A DNA stretch of 64,000 nucleotides. Source: Capillidium heterosporum. Its lineage: Eukaryota; Entomophthoromycota; Entomophthoromycetes; Entomophthorales; Capillidiaceae. The stretch spans positions 2,418,001-2,482,000 of the forward strand of contig WBMQ01000003.1 in the NCBI GenBank assembly GCA_016630905.1. The letters run 5' to 3'. A program made the translations under genes and the position numbers. A model generated the notes under the pieces. The model was not told the DNA's origin. It worked only from the letters and a program-made list of their open reading frames with translations, and searched no databases. This document shows, piece by piece, positions 32,771 through 43,237 of the stretch; position 1 is the stretch's first letter, and the number at the start of each line of letters is the position of its first letter.

Positions 32771-33820
32771 TATGGATTACCTGGTGGACTCTACCCTCCC
32801 GTTGGAATTTCGGGGATTACGTTGGGTGGTGGCTACGGTCTATCTGCAAGAAAGCACGGGATGATGGTCGATAACCTAGTCGAAGTGGAACTAGTCGATA
32901 GTTCGGGTAACGTACAAGTAGCCAACAGTAGTTGCAACGCCGACCTATTCTGGGCTTTACGCGGTGGGGGTGCTGGGAACTTTGGTATTGTCAGCAAATT
33001 CAAATTCCACGCTTTTAAAGTAGAATCCAATATACTTAGATTGAATTTAACGTACCCCTTTGACAGATTTGTGCAAGTTTATGATGCCTTGCAGAAGTTC
33101 ACTGCTAGTAAACCCGACGATGCCATCACTTCCATCACCCACATCAGCCGAGTAAATGGATTCAGTATAGGTGCAGTAATCAACAGCGGTAGTGAATCTA
33201 GGAACGAAGAGTTAGCTAATGCTATGCTAAAACAGTTCCCATCCGGTTACAAGCTCGATAACTTTAAGGAGAGTATGAGTTTCATTGACATGGTCAGAAG
33301 CTTCTCTGAACTAAAAGTCAAGACGGCTGCTGACCTAGCTAATGTGACAAGACAGGACAATCCTATCGGCTACATGGACGCCAATAGCTTCTACACCGAC
33401 AAAATCCTCAATAACAAACAGCTTCAAACTTTAAAATCTTTATTGGAAGCTGCCCCCGACTGTGGTTTCTTAATAGTGTTCATGCAGGGTGGTAAAATTA
33501 GTCAAGTTGCTCCCGATGCTACCAGCTTCCCCAACCGCAATAATTTGCTGGGCTACCAACCTACCATCCAAACAAATTCCCTACAGCAAGGGCGTTTAGC
33601 ATCAGAATGGTTGGCTCAGTTTGAAAAGGGGGTTAAAGAAGATGGCATAGTTACTGGTTTGGCTTACTTCAACAACATGGGCTCCGATACCAAAGATGTC
33701 AAGGCCAATTTAGACCGGTACTATGGTAAAAATTTGGATCGACTGGTTCAAGTTAAAGATAAGTGGGACCCTACCAACTTCTTCCACTACAAACTGTCTA
33801 TCCCGTTGACTTTGGGTTAG
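32330..33820 (+). CDS. Secreted berberine-bridge-type FAD oxidase, copy 4
   Basis: 496 residues, intact. Signal peptide and N-terminal ~145 residues are almost those of copies 1 and 2 (one visible change, T to A in the mature N-terminus), followed by a distinct C-terminal half. His95 for covalent FAD is present; the cysteine position is Tyr155 (GLYPPVGISG), and the later His of GISGHTLGGG in copies 2 and 3 is Ile here, as in copy 1. The BBE motif DPTNFFHYKLSIPL is intact. Predicted to be a single-link FAD enzyme. Secreted oxidase; substrate unknown. Position 3' of copy 3 in the same orientation fits tandem duplication. Confidence 0.92.
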   Translation: MLGLLSIPLLLTNLVQSAPNFAQFQTCLLNSKIQPNQIILGPTNSAYKTADYQWNLRDIINPQGFIEVTSTQDISTTIKCARSNGVTVVARSGGHSYNNYSMNNNQTIVIDLVRMNSFEMDNATQIASFGPGTLLGPMYYKLWAAGNYGLPGGLYPPVGISGITLGGGYGLSARKHGMMVDNLVEVELVDSSGNVQVANSSCNADLFWALRGGGAGNFGIVSKFKFHAFKVESNILRLNLTYPFDRFVQVYDALQKFTASKPDDAITSITHISRVNGFSIGAVINSGSESRNEELANAMLKQFPSGYKLDNFKESMSFIDMVRSFSELKVKTAADLANVTRQDNPIGYMDANSFYTDKILNNKQLQTLKSLLEAAPDCGFLIVFMQGGKISQVAPDATSFPNRNNLLGYQPTIQTNSLQQGRLASEWLAQFEKGVKEDGIVTGLAYFNNMGSDTKDVKANLDRYYGKNLDRLVQVKDKWDPTNFFHYKLSIPLTLG

Positions 33821-34741
33821 GGGCTGCAATTGGATACTTTTTTAAAATATAATTACTTTACATATTTTATATTAATTTTACTTGTTTTTATTTGCATTGA
33901 TGTTGAGCTACTTTGATATGCTTTCTATTTCAAAATACATCTGTTTTTTGTGATAAGGTTGGTCTTATTGTACTATACTTGACTATCCTATTTGGAAATC
34001 CTCGAAACCATCATTGCAAACCACTATAAGCTCAAAATTGAAGTGATACAGTACAAAGATTGGTACATTTTATATTCTGGCTTCAACATTTCTTCAAATT
34101 AGAAGCTATGTTGTACCTAAAGCCTACAGCATATAAAAGGTATTTGAATCGAAAGCTGATAAAACCAACTTTAAAAAATTATGATCCATCTTCCTGACAC
34201 TAAGTGTTATCTACTCAGAATTTAGCAGTTTAGCAACTTTACACATACTAATTTCCATTTCGAAACCAAAGTATTGGCGAGTCTAACAAAGTTCTTTTAA
34301 TTTCATTTCCAATAAAATTCGATTTCTTTCGGCTATATAAATGTATAATACAGTATTTTACAAATCTAGTGTTTTCAAAATAGCACTTATATGAATATAT
34401 AACAATAGTGCCACAAAAGCTTTATCTTCATAAAGAAACTTTTCTATCATCAATGTACTTATATGGTTATACAGCTCACTCACCTATTTAACTCATACAT
34501 TAATTTCTATCAAAATCCATCAAAATTGTTACCATATTACCAATATTCAGCCTAATAAAATATTGCACAAATAAGATACCTTTAAACTCATAGTTAACAA
34601 AACTATAAAGTACCAACATAGCAAAAATATATCAACTTGCAATTATAAAACTATAAAACTTTGGTATGTATTCTACAAAGTCCATGAGTGCTAATATATA
34701 TAACCAATAAACATCAAAAATGGCCTTTAGGAATCCATTTA
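33821..34741. other. Intergenic, AT-rich
   Basis: Convergent 3' flanks of oxidase copy 4 and the AT-hook protein gene. Nothing seen. Confidence 0.4.
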
Positions 34742-36928
34742 TTATAAAGCACATTCTAACCAAATAAAGCATACATGGAGCTTAGAAACCAGTGTGGACA
34801 GCCTCGTCCAATGGATTTTCTTTCTATCCTTATTTTTTCCCTTGTTTTTGTTTTTGTTCTTTTTCTTGTTCTGATTGGGCTTGAGTTTGGACTGGTCATC
34901 GTCTTTGACTAACTGCTCTTCAGGCACTCTTCTCCTTCGATTTAGACTCAAGTACGCTCGCCTTCAGGTTCGATTGCTTAGTAGCTGCGCCTTGCTTGGC
35001 CTTCTTTTTACTTTTATCCTTATTCTTCTTCCTGGAACCACCTTTTTGGTTCGATTTGTCAAGCTTAGCCTTCTTAACAGGGTTGCTTTTGGCTGCCACT
35101 TCCTTATTATGCCCTTGAAGTTGCGTATTAGTTTTCAAAGTATCGGTTAGCTGCCTAAGGGTATCACACACGGTTTCGAGTTGGGTGGTAAGTTGAGTGT
35201 TGGCAGCTGTCGAAGGCATGCTACCGAAGATGTTGGTGAAGAGGGATGTGAGGCTGTCAAGCTTACCCTCCATAGTCTGGATAAGATGGTCGCGTCTGCC
35301 ATCATTGTTCTTGACGAGATGAGTGGCGAGGTCATTGAATTTACTCTCCATGTTTTTGGTGAGATGGGCAGTGAGGTTATCAAATTTGCCCTCCATGCTC
35401 TTGTTGAGGAGGGCAGTGACTTCGTCAAGCCCGTGGAGAGCCAATTCGGAGGTCAAAGTAGGTTCGGAAGTCTCTGGGACCTTGCGTTTGTGGGATGGTA
35501 AGTTGGGCGTCAGTAGATTGGTGCACTTTTGGAGCTTTTGAGAGCTTTGTTCTTGGGGTTGGTAGTCTTGGGTACATTTGGAGCTGCTTGACTGTCTTTA
35601 GAGAGCTCGATGTTCTTACTTTCAACTTCAATGGCTTTAGAAGTGACCGGCTTATCGGCATCAACAGCCGTTTCAACCTTTACATTGGTAGGTTTAACTG
35701 AAGCTAGAATGGGTTGGTTAGCATATATCCGTAACTCAGCTTTACCTTTATCCTTGGTAGCTTCCGAATCGACCTTAGGCCCAGACTCTTTCCCTTTTTT
35801 GCTTTTTTTCTTGGCGTTGGTAGCCTTTTCCGAAGCTTGGGTTGGTTCTTCAGCTTCAGTCGGCTTCGTTTCAGCTTCAAGTTCAAGCTGATCTTCAGTA
35901 CCGTTAGCTTTTAATACTACCGACTGGCTACCTTCCAGCAACTCAAGGGTTTTTCGCTTGTTGTTGATAGGCTTGGCATCCTTGGTTGTTTTAGAATCGT
36001 TGAGTCCATTCTCTTGAAGCTTATTATTGGTGATGTTCAAGGTATCAGGATTGACCTTTTCGGTAACTTCCAACTCGTTGACTGAAGCTTCTGGATCAAC
36101 TAGAAAATGTTAGTACCTATGGTAAGAGTTGATCAACTACCTTTAGCGGCTTTAGGTTTGCGACCCGGTTTTTTCTTGGCAAGAGAGGCTGGAAGTGCCT
36201 CTTCAGTCTTCTTCAGTTCGTTGGTATCAGATTTGGAGGCTAATTCCTTAACCTCTTGCTCTTCGGAAGCTAAATTTAAATATTTTTTAGATACACTGAA
36301 AATTTTTTCAAATTACCTTTAGCTTTTGGAGGTCGTCCCTCGTCTCTTCTTTTCCTCAGCTACGATCTCTGGTACCTCCAGGTTGGAAAGTTCAGCTGAA
36401 GGTTGACTTGAGACTTCTATCATAAAACAAATAAGTTAAAATGACAAAAATAGGACTACCTTTGATATCGGATACATCTTTAGTTTCAGCAGCCTCATTG
36501 AAGTCTTCATCAGATTTGTTGCTCGTTTTTTTGTAGTCGGTTAAAGCTTTTTGCAATCTATCTATATCCTTTTCCCCATTCAAGATTCGGCTAACTACAT
36601 TTTCATGTAAAGGCTTCAATTTTTTGTTGGCATCTTTGAAGCAGGTAAAAATAAGTTGGCTCGGCTTGAAGACACCAGCTAGCAGCATATCTTCTCTAAC
36701 TGGTTCGTAACTTGAAGTGAATAAATTCAAGAGGTCGACGTTGGTTACTCCAAGTAACTCACCCAACCCAGATTCGGCTTTCAACTGGGCCTCCTTGATG
36801 GTGGAGGTGTTGGGGTTGGAAACTATAAAGCTTTTGACAAAGTTGGGCTTAAAGTTTGGGTCATTGAGTTGAGACCCGTTGTCAAATAGGAATATTCGGT
36901 TGGTTTGTTCTAGGCTTTTCTTTGGCAT
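34742..36928 (-). CDS. Lysine-rich AT-hook protein, function unknown
   Basis: Start at the ATG at 36928 (MPKKSLEQ). Exons as I read them: 36460-36928, 36317-36416, 36141-36269, then from 36099 to 34742 with two further likely introns (about 35526-35575, GTACCC...AAAAG, and 34916-34955, GTACTT...GAAGAG). About 650 residues. The N-terminal 155 residues form a compact, unrecognised domain (LFDNGSQLNDPNF, LLGVTNVDLLNLF). Two AT-hook motifs follow: a KKPGRKPKAAK core in exon 3, and KKRR-GRPPKAK in exon 2, which needs one G of GGG (36337-36339) to be dropped, or a 37-nt intron starting GTACCA. The rest is Lys/Glu/Thr-rich and low-complexity, with a coiled-coil-like repeat (KSMEGKFDNLTAHLTKNMESKFNDL) and Lys/Asn runs near the end. 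A nuclear, minor-groove-binding chromatin protein is likely. C-terminal exon structure is uncertain. Confidence 0.7.
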
Positions 36929-37179
36929 TTGAATACCTTTCGTGTTGATCAAAGTGAAAGCTCAAAGTTTTTTCAAGCTTCTTGAAAATTCAAATTTGTA
37001 CCATTTGCTTTGTTACAAGCTTTTGAATAATCATCAGATTCTAGAAAGTCGAGATATATAATTGCTTTATCGGCTATACTTTTAAAATCGTCTACTTACA
37101 TAAGGAAATACAAAAAAATAAAGTCTACCAATTTTATTAACCTAAAATAAACCCACCATCTTCTACGAAAATATCTACC

Positions 37180-40100
37180 TCAATTTCGAACCAACCTATG
37201 GTCGCTACCCTCGTTTCCAATCTCTCCATTGAACTCACCGCTATTAAAAAGTCGGATAGGAGACCTCTCTGGAGTTCGGATGTGCTTACTATCGTCCAAA
37301 TCCTTCCAATAACATAAATTACACATATACCGTTCATTTTCAGAAAAGTATAGTTTGTCCCTACAATCTTCTTTACAACTACAACAGATCTTTTCAGCGT
37401 CATTTTTGCTGCTAACTAGGTAGCTCTTGTTACCAAGGCGGTACCGGATTTCAGTGTCGACGAGTAAATTCTTGTCGTTGGGGTACATGTCATTTCCCTT
37501 AGCCAAATCGTTGAACTGGTTGGATTTGTTGGATATTTTGTTGGTTTTGAGGTAGTAGGCCAGCAGTGACTCGTTGGTGTTGAAGTTGAAGGCTTGGAAC
37601 GAGCTGAACTCCTTAACACTACCAGAAGTAGAATCCAACTTCTTTTCTTGGTGGTGACTGCAGACTATTATTGGCTGAAGGGTTGGCTTGAACTTGGAGG
37701 TTAGGAACTGGATCTTGAAGTCATTGAGGAATGCGCAGTAGGGGTGCACGCTTAACTGACACGTCTTGCAGGGTACCGTCATACCACCGGATTGGCACTT
37801 GTGCTTGAAGTTGCCATTTGTAGAGGTATGACAGCTGGGGAAAGTATCCTCCCTTTGGACATTACCTACGCGATAGCAGTCGTCAGGGTCCAGGTAGAGG
37901 TTGGGGTTGAAGGCGACGCAGAGGAGGTGTACCCATCCATTTCCCTTGGTAGGGATCAGGCACTGGGAGGCAGGTGGTGTAAGCAGGGTCTGGCAGCAGG
38001 AACGACAGATGGGGTTGTTGACTTCTGTCTTCTCCTCCAAGTTGGTGCACCACTTACAGGACCATTTCTCTTCTAGCAGCTTAGTATCCTTGGGATCTAA
38101 ACCAGGGTAACAGCTGATGTGAACTTGGTAGTGACAGGTACTACAGGTAATTAAAGACTGGGTGGTGAACTCCTGGGACTTACTCGGTAGTAAGCAGGCC
38201 ATACATCCGTGACGGAACTTGGGCTTCAAAGCTCTCGAATCTTCGGAATCTTGATCGGGGTGGTTCCCCTCATTGGCTAGCTTGCGTAACTCAGCTAATA
38301 TGTTGGAGGAAGTGAGGCGGGAAGTCGATCTTATTGAGCAGACACTTAAGGTGGGGCTGACTGAGGATTCCGAGTCGGAGGTATCGGAGCTGGAACTGGA
38401 GGCGTTGGAAGTTGCATTGGAAGCTCCTATATTGGATGTCTTTACCGACAGTCGGTCAATGTCGGAACCCTCGGTAGTTTTGGTGCGTTTGCGGTCCATT
38501 TTTTTAGATTTGGGCGCCTTGGCTTTACTCTTTGCTACAATGAAATATTAAATCCAAAGGAACAATTAAATGGAAACTTACATTTTGAAATGGAAATTAA
38601 GGCGGCAGGTTTGGGTGCAGCATGCCTCAAAAAGTAGTCGTAGCAGTTGGAACAATATACTGGTATAGTGTGTTGATTCTTCGAACTCAGATACTCTGAA
38701 ACATCGTTCCACTTGCCGCTGTCGCTAGTTTGGCAACATAGACATCGTTTTCCAACTTGTGCATTTTGCCTACGCTTTTGTCGTGAGGGTAAGTTGCTGA
38801 CTGCTGAAATCTCGATCGATCCACCTTCATCTATATGGTCGGGAAAGAGTAGTGCGATCAATTTGGGATGTTTCTTGAGCTGCTTGAGGCCGGACCGGTT
38901 GTAGATCTGCATCATTCTACCTTTCCATTCGTAGTATCGGTGTACGGCACCACTTCTAGTCATGGGTGGGAACTGTTCAATTGAAAATAAGTAAGGTTAT
39001 ATATAAAAAAGGTACCTCGAGTGCGATCTTCTCAAAGTCAGTTTCATGCCTTATCAGAGCATTTTCGAACTCTTCAGTCGATGCTAGGTTAGAGTAGTGG
39101 CCAAAATCGACAGGAGTCATTGTTTTTAGCTTTGCAATACTTTCTTCTATGTCGAAATCAGTTTCAATCAAGATTTTTAAAGCGTGCATGCCGAACTGGG
39201 TAGAGTGGGTGGGTACCGGAAAAGCCATTTTGCGTAGCTGATGCATACATTTTTGTGAAAGTAGTTGACTCCTAAAGGTCGACATATTTATCAACACTCG
39301 CTGTGGCTCCAATTCGGAACTGTCGTCGCTTTTGATCTCCATTTCCTCTTTCATACGCCTGTCATCAATTGGTAAAGATTCCAGAGCTTTCAGTTCCGAT
39401 TGATACTTCTGTTTGGCCTTATTTTTGCTGATAATGAGATCTTTAAATGGCAGTTCGGTAAGCAAAGCTAAAGAATCCACTTTCATCTTTTGGTTTTGAT
39501 TTTGAGTATCGAGGTACATATTTGTATTGCTGTTGATTTCTAACTTATCGCCAATGCCGTTGCTGTTATAGTTAGTACCTAGGTAGGTAGGTATATTAAT
39601 TTGAACTTGAGAGCTAACCGGTACCGGTAGAACCACGTGGAAGGTGTAATGAGGATCTAAGCTGTCAGTAAGATGCAGAGCTTAAAATCTTACTTGTAAG
39701 CTGCTTAAAGTCAGCATATTCCCCAATGTAACGAATCTGTTGATACTCGGTGCATTTCAGCTGAATGGGCTTGAAAATTTGATCACCTTTAGGGCTGGCA
39801 TCTACAGTGATTACATAAGTAGAGATCTACAAACTTCAATTTACCCGAGTGTACAGATGATTTCTTTGAAGATTTTACTTTGCTAACTTCTGGTATGACC
39901 TGGCTAGGATCCTCGAAATCCACTTTGGCATTGGACAGGCAAGTGGAACATTGGAAGGTAAATCCCTTGGTAATGATCATCGTGATAGGTGGATTGCAGC
40001 AGCTCTTGTGGTAGAATTCTTCACACTAGCATGCAATGTACACTCCTATTCCTATAAAACCCCACTGTGTTAATAAAATCCCTTTTATGGACGAATAACT

Positions 40101-40693
40101 AGTTACCTATCGCACCATTCCCTACAAACCTTGCAAAATTTAGGAGGCTCCTTCAAATTGCCGATATCCCTTCGTTCGGCAAAGACGAACGAGAACATCT
40201 CCTTGACCTTTTCCAGCACCCCTTCCGGTAAATTCTTTACCGTTTCGGTAGGTAGAACCGGATAAACCTTGCTTTGCAACCTATCGTAAAACTCTTGGAA
40301 ATAAAAATGGTTCTCCAGCTTCAGGTAAGCATCCTTGTCATTTATGTGGTACAGATGACTGACGTAGCATTTGGATATCATGTAGTTTATATTTATCTCC
40401 TCGGTGGCCAGCGTGATATAGACCTTCTTTGGGTCTTTGGTTGGGGACCAACTTAGACCGGTGTTGTGGCGTCGGTAAAAGTGCTGCACCTCGCATTTGG
40501 AATCCCGTTTGTTCACGTAGGGAATAAATCGCATTATTCGTACTATTTGATAAAAGTCACCCGGGCTCGGTGCTGAGACGTAGACGTAGTCGTTTATCTT
40601 TGCTATAGAACCGTCCTTCAAAGTTACCGAGTCAGGTACTCGCAGCTTCAGCTTCTCCTTCTCTTTTGGGGTACCAGTCGGGTTCGCGTCCAT
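37180..40693 (-). CDS. SNT2: Snt2-type BAH-PHD chromatin regulator, with a +1 frame break in PHD1
   Basis: About 1095 residues from six exons: 40107-40693, 39845-40051, 39694-39801, 39016-39656, 38582-38972, 37180-38534 (introns 37-55 nt). Order: BAH domain (about 25-150), PHD finger 1 (FCKVCREWCD ... CEEFYHKSC ... FQCSTC), an ELM2-like stretch, a SANT-like segment (EEFENALIRHETDFEKIA, then GAVHRYYEWK), a GATA-like Cys pair region (CLCCQTSDSGKW, CSNCYDYF), and PHD2 plus extended PHD from about 755 (HGCMACLL, CSTCHYQVHISC, WVHLLCVAFNP). This is the Snt2/Lid2-complex architecture: reading histone H3 tails and working with a deacetylase or demethylase and as an E3 ligase. In PHD1 the exon 2 frame needs one base skipped at 40026-40027 (ATGCTAGTGTGA) to give CMLCEEFYH; unskipped, the frame stops at once. 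Total length is 3n+1. No alternative acceptor restores the finger. Confidence 0.9.
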
Positions 40694-43237
40694 TATTAAA
40701 TATCTATTTAATATGGGATGTTAAACTATGCTAGAACTGTGGTTAGGGTTGATTAATGTTGATTTAAAATATTTTAAAAGAGAAACATTTAGAATTGAAC
40801 TTCAGCTTTTATTGCTCACCGATTTTCTCAAATCTAATTTATTGTTTGGGTTGGTTGAGTTGGCGAACCAAGAATTTGATTTTGGATGATGTAGATAAAG
40901 ATAGAGCAACAAGAAGGTATGTGTGCTTTATTGCAAGTACTACAATAAGCAATGCAAGTGCAGATATGTGGTATCGCTTATATGTATATCATTTTATTTA
41001 ATATCACTTTATACCGTCATATAGCAAAATAACTAGAAATTAGATATACGATGCTGCTTAAGAATCATCTTCATTTTTTAATGTTCCATAAAAGTCAGCT
41101 AGCTAATTTTTATTCATATACGAGCTTTCTTTTCTTGTGGTTATTTAAACAGGTTACTTTGTATTGGATATTTTCATTTCGAATTTTGAAACACACATAT
41201 ATTTATCCAAGTATATAAAATATATAATAGTTTGATCTCAATTGAAAATACTTTTATCTGTGCCTTTACCATATATTTATATCTTTGTCTTCGAATATAT
41301 AGCTGCTATTACCAATCTAATAGTTTCTATTATACTACTAGGTGGGTAAGCAAAGCGTAGATTTACTAAGCTTTTAAAAGTTCTGAGCAAAAGCTACAAC
41401 GGATAAATAGTTAAAAAGAAGCACATTACACATCACTATTATAAGCTCTTAATACTCTTAGTATTTAAATGTAAACAAAGCTTAATCTAAAGTAAAGTAA
41501 ATATATCAACTTGAATACATATAGTAACTATAGTATATAATTCATTTTCGATCACTGGTTTATTAGCAATTAACAAAAGTAGAAAGTAAAAAAGCATTGG
41601 CTTCACTTTTACTTGAGCCATCTTTGTCAGTTTATTAACTTACAAAGAGTACAACTATGTTGAATGTAGGTATTTAAACCCTTGGCTCTTTCCCTGATAA
41701 AGGAACTATACCAAAGATCTCAAGCTCCTCCTTCCCCCACTTCCAGTTTCGGAAAATTAGCAAAACAAGTAAATACATACACCTATTGGCCATCTATTGG
41801 TTGAATGTACTTGGTAGTGGTTCTACTACTAAAGCCGAAAGGCGTGAATTAAACTATTGAAAACTGGAACTTTGGATCTGAGACTCCAAGTATACTTGAA
41901 AAGCCTAACTCTAAAAAACGATTCTTACATCGATATAAACTAGACCTGTATGCTTATCACTTTGATTTTAGATATATCAACTGTATTGACCTAAAATTGG
42001 GGCTGAAATGTACGAGTGTATGCTTTTGATGGTATGAAGCTTACTTGTGATTTATTTTACACCATCTTCATTGTGCTTATTCGATTTGAGCATTTTAACT
42101 TGGAGAAATTGGCTACTTTAAGTTCTACGCACATAAACCTTGAAATTACAGAAATAAATTATAATCTAAATTTGCAACAATTTCAAACTAACTTTGGAAA
42201 CTTCTACAAAACTGTTAATATAATTTACTATTCAAATTGAAGCTATTTGACATTTCAATCGGCAATAAGTATACTAACTATTTATACAGTATTATTGTAG
42301 TGGAAATAAGTACTTAATATATTATAAGCTCTTTATCAAGGTTTCGATATGTACTAGCCTTTCTTTACCTTACTAAATGCGCATGTGGCTAGTAATCAAG
42401 AGAACCAAGTATCTGCGGAATTTAGAGATTTTATATGGAAAGCCACATACTTTGTAGCTCTTTGAAAAGGGTTACTAGAGCACAACTCAAAGTTTATCAC
42501 AATTAAAGTAATAAACTATACCTGACAAATGACGAACTACTCCAAATGGATAATTACCATTAGATTATAGTAATCGGATCTCCTATACAGTCCGTCATAG
42601 CTCGTTGGGTACCTGGTCTGCTATCCATTTATTCCTAAAGCTCAGTTACAAAGTCCTGCTTTTGCTTTGATTAAACTAAACATAGAAGTTCCAAGCGTAA
42701 ATGGCAAAACTTTGATTACTAAACCCATAAATTACACTTCAGACGCCCTGAATTAATAGATAAGCACCTCAATTGAACCAATAAACGGGCGCTAATGGGC
42801 CATAGGTTCGTAAAATTAAGGGTATTAAAGCCATCGAAATTCAGGTATACAAACTAAACCGAGGTGTCTGCCGTTACAGTTTGGCCTAGTGTTATCTTTG
42901 CACCCCATAGGTCCCCTGTCCACATAAAGGTACAAGTGGGGACATCGGATGCAAAAGTTTTATCTTGAGTAGCGGAGTTTGCTTGAAGGGTTATTGGCAA
43001 ATCGAACCGTTATTCTTGAAAATGGTAGGGAGAAGCTAAAATTAACGAGCTAATTTTAAACTTTTTTTAGTAACTTACCATTATAAGGTTGCATCATTGT
43101 AACTTCCCTTGAAAAGTATTTATAAGCTCTTTATAGAAGTGCAAGCACGTTTGCAGCCAACGGAAACTAAACATCTACAAGGTAGTAGCAGCAAAAGAGA
43201 GTAGAATACAAGCTCAATCTAATTTAATAATCCGTCC
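40694..43237. other. Intergenic between SNT2 and the PH-domain gene
   Basis: Divergent promoters of SNT2 and the PH-domain gene. Open frames at 40795-41001 and 42016-42240 lack any domain or coding-like codon use. The segment 42540-42900 is less AT-rich and could be a relic. A hairpin-forming element lies at 42897-42955 (separate entry). Confidence 0.4.
42897..42955. repeat. Nested inverted repeat (possible structured RNA or element)
   Basis: Outer arms TTTGCA/TGCAAA enclose inner arms GTCCCC/GGGGAC at 42911-42916 and 42938-42943, in unusually GC-rich sequence for an intergenic region. It sits about 280 bases upstream of the PH-domain gene start. It could be a structured transcript, a 5' leader element or a small transposon relic. 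Confidence 0.3.

Noticed and set aside
34742-35700. Three further apparent +1 shifts in the AT-hook gene
   Set aside because: Introns starting GTACCC (about 35575) and GTACTT (34955) give the needed frames with plausible acceptors, so these were not counted as frame breaks.
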